Below, piece after piece: positions 1-5,612 of a stretch of 5,850 nucleotides of DNA. Both the position numbers and the translations under genes were made by a program. This DNA is from Deltaproteobacteria bacterium. GTDB taxonomy: Bacteria > Desulfobacterota > Deferrisomatia > Deferrisomatales > Deferrisomataceae. Position 1 is the first letter of the stretch. Every line of letters begins with the position of its first letter. The stretch is from assembly GCA_013152215.1 (NCBI GenBank), contig JAADGT010000320.1, positions 1 to 5,850 of the forward strand, in the 5' to 3' direction. A model generated the notes under the pieces. The model had not been told where the DNA came from. It ran no database searches and saw only the letters and a program-made list of their open reading frames with translations.

Positions 1-828
1 GCGGCCGGCCGGCGCCAGCAGGATCCACGGGAGGCCCAGGGTGGGGAAGACGAGAAGGTAGTAGTGCCAGGGATGGGGGTGCCCCATCCCGCCGGTTCGG
101 AGCCGGCTCGCGATCTGGCCGCCCAGGAAGTAGTCGAGCAGCCCCGGCGTCGCGGCCACCACGTAGGCGAACCAGGGCAGGGCCACGGCCAGGGCCAACG
201 GGACGCCCCAGGAGGCTCCCCAGGGCCGGCTCCGGCCCCCCTGTCCCCGGTGGAACGCCAGGAACGGGCCAAGCACGAGCAGGGGGACGATCCAGCCCAC
301 GGGGCCCTTGGTGAGAAACGCCAGGCCCAGGGAGACGTACAGGACGACCCGGGCCGGCGTCCGTCCCTTTCCGCTCCAGACGTCGTAGGCGCTGGTGATC
401 GCCAGGGTCTGGCATAGGCACAGCAGCAGGTCGGTGGTGAGCATACGCTCGGCCCCCACCACCGCCGGGGTGGTGGCTGCCAGCGCGACGGCCCAGGGCG
501 CAGCCGCCTCGCCCAGGTGCCGCCGGGCGAACCGCCACAGCACCAGGACCAGGACCGCCGCGAGAGCTCCCTGCCCGACGCGCGCGCCCCACTCGGTGGG
601 ACCCAGGGCGGCGTATCCCAGGGAGGTGATCCAGTAGACGAGGGGGGGCTTGTGGAAGTGATGGATCCCGAGGAGCCGGGGGAACAGCCAGTCCCCCGAC
701 GCCCACATCTCCCGAGCGATCTCGGCGTACCGGGCGTCGGACGGCTCGACCAGCCCGTAGGAGCCCAGGCCCGCCCCCAGGGCGACCGCGGCCAGGATGA
801 ACGCACCGAGGTCACGCGTTCTGGGCAT
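1..828 (-). CDS. ArnT/PMT-like family 39 glycosyltransferase, C-terminus beyond window start
   Basis: Integral membrane glycosyltransferase (GT39, PMT_2 type) expected to move a sugar from a polyprenyl-phosphate carrier to an acceptor on the outer face of the inner membrane. The frame is open for 276 codons from ATG at 828 to the window edge. Visible family marks are an N-terminal membrane helix (about residues 8-25), the first periplasmic loop with EPSDARYAEIAREM (28-41, acidic D31 and R33), HKPPLVYW (59-66), a TTD at 131-133 and FLTKGPVG (171-178), followed by further hydrophobic helices. Families of this type run to about 500-600 residues, so roughly half is present. The ATG overlaps the end of the upstream small membrane protein gene by 17 bases, which implies co-transcription and probably translational coupling. 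Its own ribosome site is weak (GAAGGA about 11 bases upstream). Donor and acceptor are unknown: ArnT itself (lipid A aminoarabinose) is one option, but other GT39 enzymes modify core, O-antigen or proteins. Confidence 0.9.
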   Translation of the reverse strand, partial: MPRTRDLGAFILAAVALGAGLGSYGLVEPSDARYAEIAREMWASGDWLFPRLLGIHHFHKPPLVYWITSLGYAALGPTEWGARVGQGALAAVLVLVLWRFARRHLGEAAAPWAVALAATTPAVVGAERMLTTDLLLCLCQTLAITSAYDVWSGKGRTPARVVLYVSLGLAFLTKGPVGWIVPLLVLGPFLAFHRGQGGRSRPWGASWGVPLALAVALPWFAYVVAATPGLLDYFLGGQIASRLRTGGMGHPHPWHYYLLVFPTLGLPWILLAPAGR

Positions 829-1087
829 CCGGCGGTTCGTCCTTCCACAGCATGAGGTTTCGCACGTACACCACCGACCCGAACGCCTGGCCCAGGATGA
901 ACACGGGATCGCGGCGGTGGATCGCGTAGGCGAGCAGGAGCGCGCTCCCTCCCAGCGACAGATACCAGAACGCCTTTGGCACGGTGCTGCGGCGCCTGCG
1001 CTCGGTGACGATCCACTGCACCAGCATCCGGCCCGAGAACAGGGCCTGGGCCCCGAACCCGACCACGAGCCATGGGTCCCAGGTCAC
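812..1087 (-). CDS. Small membrane protein, lipid-A-biosynthesis N-terminal domain (PF07578-like)
   Basis: A 91-residue protein consisting almost only of the domain named for the N-terminus of some lipid A biosynthesis proteins. Three short membrane segments are visible (about 5-25, 38-57 and 61-79), and the characteristic stretches are all present: GAQALFSGRMLVQW (12-25), a basic turn ERRRRS (29-34), VPKAFWYLSL (36-45), DPVFILGQAFG (60-70) and a terminal YVRNL (74-78). The start is taken as GTG at 1087 because it overlaps the preceding glycosyltransferase stop as GTGA, has GGGAGGAGA just upstream, and puts the conserved domain at the N-terminus. The frame stays open further upstream to an ATG at 1177, but that extension is unlike the family and lies inside the GT2 gene. 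The gene sits between a GT2 and a GT39 gene. Its biochemical role is not established. Inference from context: it anchors the soluble GT2 to the membrane or helps move its lipid-linked product. Confidence 0.88.
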   Translation of the reverse strand: MTWDPWLVVGFGAQALFSGRMLVQWIVTERRRRSTVPKAFWYLSLGGSALLLAYAIHRRDPVFILGQAFGSVVYVRNLMLWKDEPPDAQNA

Positions 1088-1803
1088 CGGATCTCCTCCC
1101 ACCGGTAACCAAGGTGGCGCTTTTGCATCCAACGTACCGCGAACAGGTCCATCAGCGGGCCCACGAGCCGGTTCCAAAGGTGGTACTTGGCCGCGCCGTA
1201 CCTTCGAGGCCGGTGGTTCACGGGCACCTGCATCACCCGGGCTCCCTCCATCTTGAGCAGGGTGGGCAGGAACCGGTGGAGCCCATTGAACAGCTTCAAC
1301 CGGGTCAGGTACTCCCTGCGGTACACCTTGAGGGAGCAGCCCGTGTCCACGATGTCGTCGTGGGTCACCCGGTTGCGAATGGCGTTGGCGATGCGCGAGC
1401 TCACCCTCTTCACGAACGGGTCCCTGCGCCGGGCGCGCACCCCCACCACCACGTCGGCCCGGTCCAGGTGCTCCAGCAGGCGGGGGATGTCACGGGGATC
1501 GTTCTGCAGGTCGGTGTCGAGGGTGACCACCACCTCGCCCCGGGCGGCCCGGAACCCGGCGTCCATGGCGGCCGTGAGGCCCCAGTTTCGGTCCAGGGCC
1601 ACCACGCGCACGCCCAGGGAGGGGTAGCGCTCCCGGATCTCGAGCATCCGCTCGCGGCTGCGATCGGTGGATCCGTCGTCCACGAACACGCACTCCACCT
1701 GCCAGGCGGGGACCAGGCCAGCGACCACCTCCTGGAGCTCCGCGGCCAGCAAGGGGAGGTTCTCCTCCTCGTTGTAGACGGGCAGCACGATGGAGAGCCG
1801 CAT
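1084..1803 (-). CDS. Family 2 glycosyltransferase, polyprenyl-phosphate sugar synthase type
   Basis: A 239-residue GT-A fold enzyme of the DPM1/ArnC/GtrB group, which transfers a sugar from a nucleotide donor to a polyprenyl phosphate on the cytoplasmic face. Seen directly: the N-terminal strand SIVLPVYNEEENL (4-16), the nucleotide-binding DDGSTD (42-47), RNWGLTAAMDAGF (72-84), the metal-binding DTDLQNDP (96-103), DTGCSLKVYRR (153-163), and HRPRRYGAAKYHLWNR (197-212), the usual acceptor-side motif. Unlike ArnC or GtrB it has no C-terminal pair of membrane helices; it ends in a short amphipathic, basic tail (RWMQKRHLGYRW). The ATG at 1803 is chosen because the conserved first strand starts there and GGAGGAGG lies two bases upstream; the frame upstream is open but has no family sequence. 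The stop overlaps the next gene (GTGA). The sugar cannot be predicted. The two following genes suggest that the product feeds the GT39 transferase. Confidence 0.9.
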   Translation of the reverse strand: MRLSIVLPVYNEEENLPLLAAELQEVVAGLVPAWQVECVFVDDGSTDRSRERMLEIRERYPSLGVRVVALDRNWGLTAAMDAGFRAARGEVVVTLDTDLQNDPRDIPRLLEHLDRADVVVGVRARRRDPFVKRVSSRIANAIRNRVTHDDIVDTGCSLKVYRREYLTRLKLFNGLHRFLPTLLKMEGARVMQVPVNHRPRRYGAAKYHLWNRLVGPLMDLFAVRWMQKRHLGYRWEEIR

Positions 1804-1834
1804 GGCCTCCTCCGGGGCTGATTCGGGCCCGGCG

Positions 1835-1840
1835 AGTATA
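1835..1840 (-). promoter_or_regulatory. Possible -10 box for the GT2-led cluster
   Basis: On the minus strand the hexamer TATACT (one mismatch to TATAAT) lies in an otherwise very GC-rich stretch. It would start RNA about 25 bases ahead of the GT2 ATG. No convincing -35 hexamer is found 16-19 bases upstream, so this is only a candidate; the three genes could also be transcribed from psiE. Confidence 0.3.
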
Positions 1841-1857
1841 CCGTGCCGGCCGGGGGT

Positions 1858-1894
1858 GGGGGAAACCCCCTGGTCGACCCCGTCCAAGGGGGTC
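1858..1894 (-). terminator. Two GC-rich hairpins after psiE, possible terminator or attenuator
   Basis: Read on the minus strand, the end of psiE is followed by two short perfect inverted repeats. The first is GACCCC/GGGGTC with a 7-base loop (1876-1894), overlapping the psiE stop codon. The second is GGGGG-TTT-CCCCC (1858-1870). Neither is followed by a run of T, so this is not a standard intrinsic terminator. They could slow polymerase, protect the 3' end or be chance in GC-rich DNA. The nearby TATACT box on the same strand would fit transcription ending here and restarting for the glycosyltransferases. Confidence 0.3.
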
Positions 1895-2363
1895 ATGCCG
1901 GGCCGGGGGAGGAGGGCCGTGGACTCGAGACGACGCGTAGGGCCACGGCCAGCACGAGGATCACCGCAACGTTGGCGCCGATCTCCACCAGCGGGGGCCA
2001 GAGGGAGCTCCATGCCCCCTCGTGGGCCCGGGAGACCAGCGAGGTTTCGGCCTCGATCAAGAGGATGCGCCGCGTGCTCGAGATGATTCCCACGTACAGG
2101 AACGGGTTCAGGCTGAACGGCTCCCGTTTCAGGAACCGCACCACCGGCCACAGCAGTTCCATGATGATGAGGGCGAGGAGCAGGTCGTTGAGGACCTCGA
2201 GCACGGAGGCCAGGCTCGGGTCCCCCAGGTGCAGGACGGCCCGGACGAGCACGACCCCGGCGCAGACCAGCAGCACCAGGGCCACGGCGAAATGGGCCAG
2301 ATCGTCGGCCGCGATGAGCACGCGTCGGAGGAACCGGACGTTCAGGGGGTAGGGCTTGTCCAT
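1893..2363 (-). CDS. PsiE-family (phosphate-starvation-inducible E) membrane protein
   Basis: A 156-residue inner-membrane protein of the PsiE family (PF06146-like). Four hydrophobic helices are visible at about 22-44, 57-78, 87-103 and 125-145. The conserved patch runs from REPFSLNPFLYVG (80-92) into ISSTRRILLIEAE (94-106), which is the most recognisable part of the family. Length fits the family. The ATG at 2363 is preferred over an in-frame ATG at 2525: the extension would be proline- and arginine-rich, unlike the family, and would run back through the divergent promoter region; GGAGGGG lies about 11 bases upstream of 2363. The biochemical function is unknown; E. coli psiE responds to phosphate starvation, but no Pho box was recognised here. 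The gene is divergent from cheY and on the same strand as the glycosyltransferase cluster, 89 bases ahead of it. The family call is firm; involvement in phosphate response is only inferred from the name. Confidence 0.85.
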   Translation of the reverse strand: MDKPYPLNVRFLRRVLIAADDLAHFAVALVLLVCAGVVLVRAVLHLGDPSLASVLEVLNDLLLALIIMELLWPVVRFLKREPFSLNPFLYVGIISSTRRILLIEAETSLVSRAHEGAWSSLWPPLVEIGANVAVILVLAVALRVVSSPRPSSPGPA

Positions 2364-2426
2364 GGGCGCGATCCCCTCCAGGGTCGGGACGGATAGCGTG
2401 GGGGCGGGCGGTGGCGAAGGCCGGAG

Positions 2427-2455
2427 AATGTACCGGAACCGGCCCTTGGGCACAA
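2427..2455 (-). promoter_or_regulatory. Candidate sigma-70-type promoter for psiE
   Basis: On the minus strand TTGTGC (2450-2455) and TACATT (2427-2432) are separated by exactly 17 bases. The -35 keeps TTG and the -10 keeps T-A-x-A-x-T, so both match partly. This would give a leader of about 55-60 bases before the psiE ATG. It is the best match I found in the divergent region on this strand, but each hexamer alone is weak. Confidence 0.35.
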
Positions 2456-2479
2456 ACCGGGGGCGGGGGCACGGGGACC

Positions 2480-2506
2480 TAAAGTTTCGGTCCGGGGCGC
2501 CGATCA
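2480..2506 (+). promoter_or_regulatory. Sigma-28 (FliA) flagellar promoter upstream of cheY
   Basis: The sequence reads TAAAGTTT (2480-2487), 11 bases, then GCCGATCA (2499-2506). The enterobacterial FliA consensus is TAAAGTTT-N11-GCCGATAA, so 15 of the 16 defined positions and the spacing match. Transcription would begin near 2512-2515, leaving a leader of about 40 bases with the cheY Shine-Dalgarno in it. Sigma-28 normally drives late flagellar and chemotaxis genes, which agrees with the cheY-cheX pair directly downstream. The promoter is the only AT-containing island in a GC-rich stretch. Confidence 0.88.
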
Positions 2507-2540
2507 GTAGGATCAACCCGCACACACCCCGTTTCCGAAT

Positions 2541-2546
2541 AGGAGG
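2541..2546 (+). promoter_or_regulatory. Ribosome binding site fixing the GTG start of cheY
   Basis: A full AGGAGG sits 8 bases ahead of the GTG at 2555. The first conserved strand of the receiver (KILTVDD) starts at the very next codon and no nearby in-frame ATG precedes it, so this site decides for the GTG start. Confidence 0.85.
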
Positions 2547-2554
2547 TTTGGACG

Positions 2555-2914
2555 GTGAAGATCCTCACGGTTGACGATTCCTCGACCATGCGGCGCATCA
2601 TCAAGAACACCTTGAACCGCCTCGGTTACACGGACGTGGTCGAGGCGGAGCACGGTGTGGACGGCCTGGCGAAGATGGCGGGTGTGGGGCTGGTGCTGAC
2701 TGACTGGAACATGCCGGAGATGGACGGTTTGACCTTCGTCAAGGCCCTTCGATCCAATCCCCAGTACAAGGAGATCCCCATCATCATGGTGACCACCGAG
2801 GCCGCCAAGAAGGAGATCCTGGAGGCGATCAAGGCGGGGGTCACGGACTACATCGTGAAGCCGTTCACCCCCGACACGTTGAAAGAGAAGATCGAACGGG
2901 TGCTGGCGGCCTGA
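2555..2914 (+). CDS. cheY: Chemotaxis response regulator CheY
   Basis: A 119-residue single-domain receiver with no output domain. All signature residues are present, offset by 7 from E. coli CheY: acidic pair D7-D8, phospho-acceptor D50 in TDWNMPEMDG (49-58), T80, aromatic switch Y99 and K102 in VKPF. The match to CheY proper (the DWNMPxMDG stretch, EAAKKEILEAIKAG, and the final KEKIERVL helix) separates it from general receivers. When phosphorylated by CheA it would bind the flagellar switch protein FliM and change rotation. The kinase and receptors are not in this window. It starts at GTG, is first in a unit with a sigma-28 promoter upstream, and is followed 15 bases later by cheX. Genomes of this type often carry several CheY paralogues, so which chemotaxis pathway feeds it is open. 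Confidence 0.95.
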   Translation: MKILTVDDSSTMRRIIKNTLNRLGYTDVVEAEHGVDGLAKMAGVGLVLTDWNMPEMDGLTFVKALRSNPQYKEIPIIMVTTEAAKKEILEAIKAGVTDYIVKPFTPDTLKEKIERVLAA

Positions 2915-2929
2915 TCTCGAGGATCTCCC

Positions 2930-3406
2930 ATGTACAATGTGGAGTACATCAATCCGTTCATCGCGGCCACGGTGCAGGCCCTGGAGGTCATGGCCGGGAT
3001 GAAGCCCGAGCGGGGAAAGCCGTTCGTGAAGACGGACCACGTGGCGGCCGGCGACATCAGCGGAGTGATCGGGTTGGCCGGCGAGGCCGTGGGGTCGGTG
3101 GCCGTGACCTTCCCGGAGAGCCTGGCCCTCAAGGTCTACGAGGCGATGGTCGGAGAGGAGGCCCGGGGCCTGAACGACGACGTGCGGGACGCCGTGGGCG
3201 AGATCGCCAACATGATCGCCGGCGGGGCCAAGGCCGTGCTGACGAAGGAAGGTTACCAGTTCCGCATCGCCATCCCCACGATCGTGGTGGGAAAGAACCA
3301 CACCATCGAGCACAAGGGGCAAGGGCCGTGCCTGGTGGTGCCGTTCGAGGTGGACGGGGAGACGTTCTGGGTGGAGGTGAGCTTCCTCCCCGGCCGGGAG
3401 TCGTAG
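2930..3406 (+). CDS. cheX: CheX-type CheY-P phosphatase
   Basis: A 158-residue protein of the CheX/CheC/FliY phosphatase family, expected to dephosphorylate CheY-P and end the signal. The active-site pair is visible in the helix DAVGEIANMIAGGAK (87-101): E91 and N94 form the ExxN motif that positions water at the phospho-aspartate. There is one such motif, as in CheX, whereas CheC commonly has two. The N-terminal MYNVEYINPFIAATVQALEVMAG and the later GKNHTIEHKG followed by the strands CLVVPFEVDGETFWVEVSF also fit CheX. The ATG at 2930 has GAGGA 6 bases upstream and lies 15 bases after the cheY stop, so the two are very probably one operon, placing the phosphatase beside its substrate. CheX is usually a dimer; nothing here contradicts that. 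A less likely alternative is a FliN/FliY-linked CheC-like protein, but no extra domain is present. Confidence 0.9.
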   Translation: MYNVEYINPFIAATVQALEVMAGMKPERGKPFVKTDHVAAGDISGVIGLAGEAVGSVAVTFPESLALKVYEAMVGEEARGLNDDVRDAVGEIANMIAGGAKAVLTKEGYQFRIAIPTIVVGKNHTIEHKGQGPCLVVPFEVDGETFWVEVSFLPGRES

Positions 3407-3515
3407 ACCGGTCGGGAGCCCCGCCGGGGTCTGCCATCCGCCCAACGTGTGTGGTACATTCGGGCCGCTGTGAGCGGATCCCTCCCCCCGCCTTCGGAGG
3501 CGCACCCCGCGACCC
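3407..3515 (+). other. Intergenic gap between cheX and flhA
   Basis: 109 bases with no gene. Small GC-rich inverted repeats lie at and just after the cheX stop (CTCCC-CGGCC-GGGAG at 3386-3400, CCCC-GCC-GGGG near 3419-3429), but there is no T run. A weak extended -10 (TGG before TACATT, 3452-3460) is present without a -35. No sigma-28 or sigma-54 element was found. Read-through from the cheY promoter into flhA is therefore plausible but not shown. Confidence 0.5.
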
Positions 3516-5612
3516 ATGGACCGAGGAGCCACCCTGTCGGTACCCGGCTTGCTGAACCGCCACAGCGGCGTGCTGGTGGCGGGCGGGGTCATGAGTATCG
3601 TCTTCCTCATGATCCTCCCCTTGCCGAGGGCCGTCCTGGACCTCCTGCTGGCCCTCAACATCAGTTTCTCGGTCCTGATCTTCCTCCTCGCCATGTACAC
3701 GGAACGGCCGCTGGACTTCTCGCTGTTCCCCAGCGTGCTCCTGATCACCACGTTGTTCCGGCTCGCGCTGAACATCTCATCCACCCGGCTGATCCTGACC
3801 CAGGGGGACCAGGGGATCGAGGGCGCCGGGAGGATCATCGCGGCGTTCGGGTCGTTCGTGGTGGGCGGCAACTTCGTGGTGGGGATCGTTATCTTCCTGA
3901 TCCTGGTGGTGATCAACTTCGTGGTGATCACGAAGGGCGCGACCCGGATCGCGGAGGTGAGCGCCCGGTTCACCTTGGATTCGATGCCGGGCAAGCAGAT
4001 GGCGATCGACGCCGATCTGAACGCGGGCCTGATCGACGAGACCGAGGCCCGGAACCGTCGGGAGGAGATCGCCCGGGAGGCGGACTTCTACGGCGCCATG
4101 GACGGCGCGAGCAAGTTCGTACGGGGCGACGCCATCGCGGGCCTGGTGATCACCGGCATCAACATCCTGGGGGGGTTGGTGATCGGGGTGCTCCAGCTGG
4201 GCATCCCCCTGGACCGGGCGGTGCGCACCTACACCACCATGACCGTGGGAGACGGGCTGGTGAGCCAGATGCCGGCCCTGATCATCTCCACGGCCGCGGG
4301 CATCCTGGTGACCCGGGCCGGGAGCCAGTCGAACCTGGGCGATGTCCTCCCCCGTCAACTGGGGCAGGTACCCGAGGCCCTGGGGGTGGCGTGGGGGGTG
4401 CTGCTGCTGCTGGGGGTGGTGCCGGGGCTGCCGTTCTTCCCGTTCGCGGTGCTGGCTGCCGTGCTGGGGGGCACGGCCTACAGCCTGAAGAGGGTGCGTG
4501 AGGCCGAGGCCCGTCGGAAGGAGGAGGTGGCGCGTCAGGAGGCGGAGAAGGTTCCGGCCGCCCCGCCCGGCCCGGAGGACGTGACCCCCCTGCTCCAGGT
4601 GGACGTGCTGGAGCTGGAGGTGGGGTACGGCCTGCTCCACCTCGTGGACGCGGCCCAGGGAGGGGACCTGCTGGAGCGGATCCGCTCGATCCGGCGACAG
4701 ATCGCCCTGGAGGCGGGCATCGTGGTGCCTCCGATCCGCATCCGCGACAACCTCCAGCTACGGCCGGGGGAGTACATGATCCTGATCAAGGGGATCGAAG
4801 TGGCCCGGGCCGAGCTGAAGGAGGGGTACCTCCTGGCCATGAACCCGGGGCTGGGGGAGGAGGGGCTCGAGGGCATCCCCACCAAGGAGCCCGCCTTCGG
4901 GCTCGACGCCCTGTGGATCCGGGAGGAGCTCCGGGAGGAGGCCCAGATCAAGGGATACACGGTGGTGGACCACTCCACCGTCATCGCCACCCATCTGACC
5001 GAGATCATCAAGCAGAACGCCCACGAGCTGCTGGGGCGCCAAGAGACCCAGAACCTCCTGAACGTGGTCAAGGAGCAGGCCCCGGCCCTGGTGGAGGAGC
5101 TGGTGCCCGGGCTGCTGCCGCTGGGGGTGGTGCAGAAGGTGCTCCAGAACCTCCTGCGGGAGCGGGTGAGCATCCGCGACCTGCGCACCATCCTCGAGAC
5201 CCTGGCCGACTACGCGCCCGTCACGAAGAACCCGGAGCCCCTCACCGAGTACGTCCGTGCCGCCTTGCGGCGGGCCATCACCAAGCAGTACCAGGACGCC
5301 GAAGGAAAGCTCCCGGTCATCGCCCTGGACCACCGCCTTGAGGAGACCCTGCTCGCCGCGGTGCAGAGAACCGAGCACGGGTCGTTCCTGTCCCTGGAGC
5401 CGTCGGTGGCCCAGCAGGTGCTCACGGCGCTGGGCCGGGCGGCCGAGGCCGCCACCCTCGAGAACCTGGTGCCGGTGGTGCTGACCTCGCCGGCCTTGAG
5501 GTTGCCGCTGCGAAAGCTCACCGAGAGGGTGCTGCCGAGCCTGGTGGTGCTGAGCCACAACGAGGTGGAAGGCCCGATCCGAACGATCCGGATGGTGAGC
5601 CTTGAAGGTTAG
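3516..5612 (+). CDS. flhA: Flagellar type III export gate protein FlhA
   Basis: A 698-residue FlhA (FHIPEP family), full length for the family. It forms the nonameric ring of the flagellar export apparatus in the inner membrane at the basal body, couples ion flow to export, and docks late substrates and chaperones with its cytoplasmic domain. The N-terminal half has helices at about 18-35, 40-60, 68-85, 112-137, 207-230, 250-266 and 287-322. Family marks include TLFRLALNISSTRLIL (79-94) and the loop RFTLDSMPGKQMAIDADLN (151-169) with its acidic DAD (165-167), the signature region of FHIPEP proteins. A charged linker (about 327-358) leads to the cytoplasmic domain ending at VSLEG. ATG 3516 is taken as start, but its best Shine-Dalgarno (CGGAGG at 3495) is 15 bases away; GAGGAG at 3523-3528 would better serve a CTG at 3534, giving a protein six residues shorter. 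FlhA rather than a virulence InvA/LcrD homologue, given that flhF follows. Confidence 0.97.
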   Translation: MDRGATLSVPGLLNRHSGVLVAGGVMSIVFLMILPLPRAVLDLLLALNISFSVLIFLLAMYTERPLDFSLFPSVLLITTLFRLALNISSTRLILTQGDQGIEGAGRIIAAFGSFVVGGNFVVGIVIFLILVVINFVVITKGATRIAEVSARFTLDSMPGKQMAIDADLNAGLIDETEARNRREEIAREADFYGAMDGASKFVRGDAIAGLVITGINILGGLVIGVLQLGIPLDRAVRTYTTMTVGDGLVSQMPALIISTAAGILVTRAGSQSNLGDVLPRQLGQVPEALGVAWGVLLLLGVVPGLPFFPFAVLAAVLGGTAYSLKRVREAEARRKEEVARQEAEKVPAAPPGPEDVTPLLQVDVLELEVGYGLLHLVDAAQGGDLLERIRSIRRQIALEAGIVVPPIRIRDNLQLRPGEYMILIKGIEVARAELKEGYLLAMNPGLGEEGLEGIPTKEPAFGLDALWIREELREEAQIKGYTVVDHSTVIATHLTEIIKQNAHELLGRQETQNLLNVVKEQAPALVEELVPGLLPLGVVQKVLQNLLRERVSIRDLRTILETLADYAPVTKNPEPLTEYVRAALRRAITKQYQDAEGKLPVIALDHRLEETLLAAVQRTEHGSFLSLEPSVAQQVLTALGRAAEAATLENLVPVVLTSPALRLPLRKLTERVLPSLVVLSHNEVEGPIRTIRMVSLEG

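Noticed and set aside
1072..1821. Long plus-strand open frame (about 250 codons) opposite the GT2 gene
   Set aside because: The minus strand encodes a complete GT2 with all motifs; the plus-strand translation is repetitive H/V/G/P-rich shadow sequence.
2364..2525. N-terminal extension of PsiE from an ATG at 2525
   Set aside because: The extension is P/R-rich without family similarity and overlaps the sigma-28 promoter; the ATG at 2363 has a usable Shine-Dalgarno and fits family length.
3386..3431. Rho-independent terminator after cheX
   Set aside because: Short GC stems (4-5 pairs) exist but there is no T run on the plus strand, and such repeats are expected by chance in this composition.
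3452..3460. Extended -10 (TGG-TACATT) as an flhA promoter
   Set aside because: Only four of six -10 positions match and no -35 is present at 16-18 bases; too weak to list as a promoter.
3452..3473. Possible sigma-54 promoter (TGGTAC ... GC) before flhA
   Set aside because: The invariant GG and GC are not separated by 10 bases; the base pair at the right distance is CC, so the element does not qualify.
2513..3994. Very long open frame on the minus strand opposite cheY, cheX and the start of flhA (about 490 codons)
   Set aside because: It is antisense to three genes with clear family matches; the translation is low in recognisable motifs, rich in H, R, G and L, and typical of a shadow frame in high-GC coding DNA.
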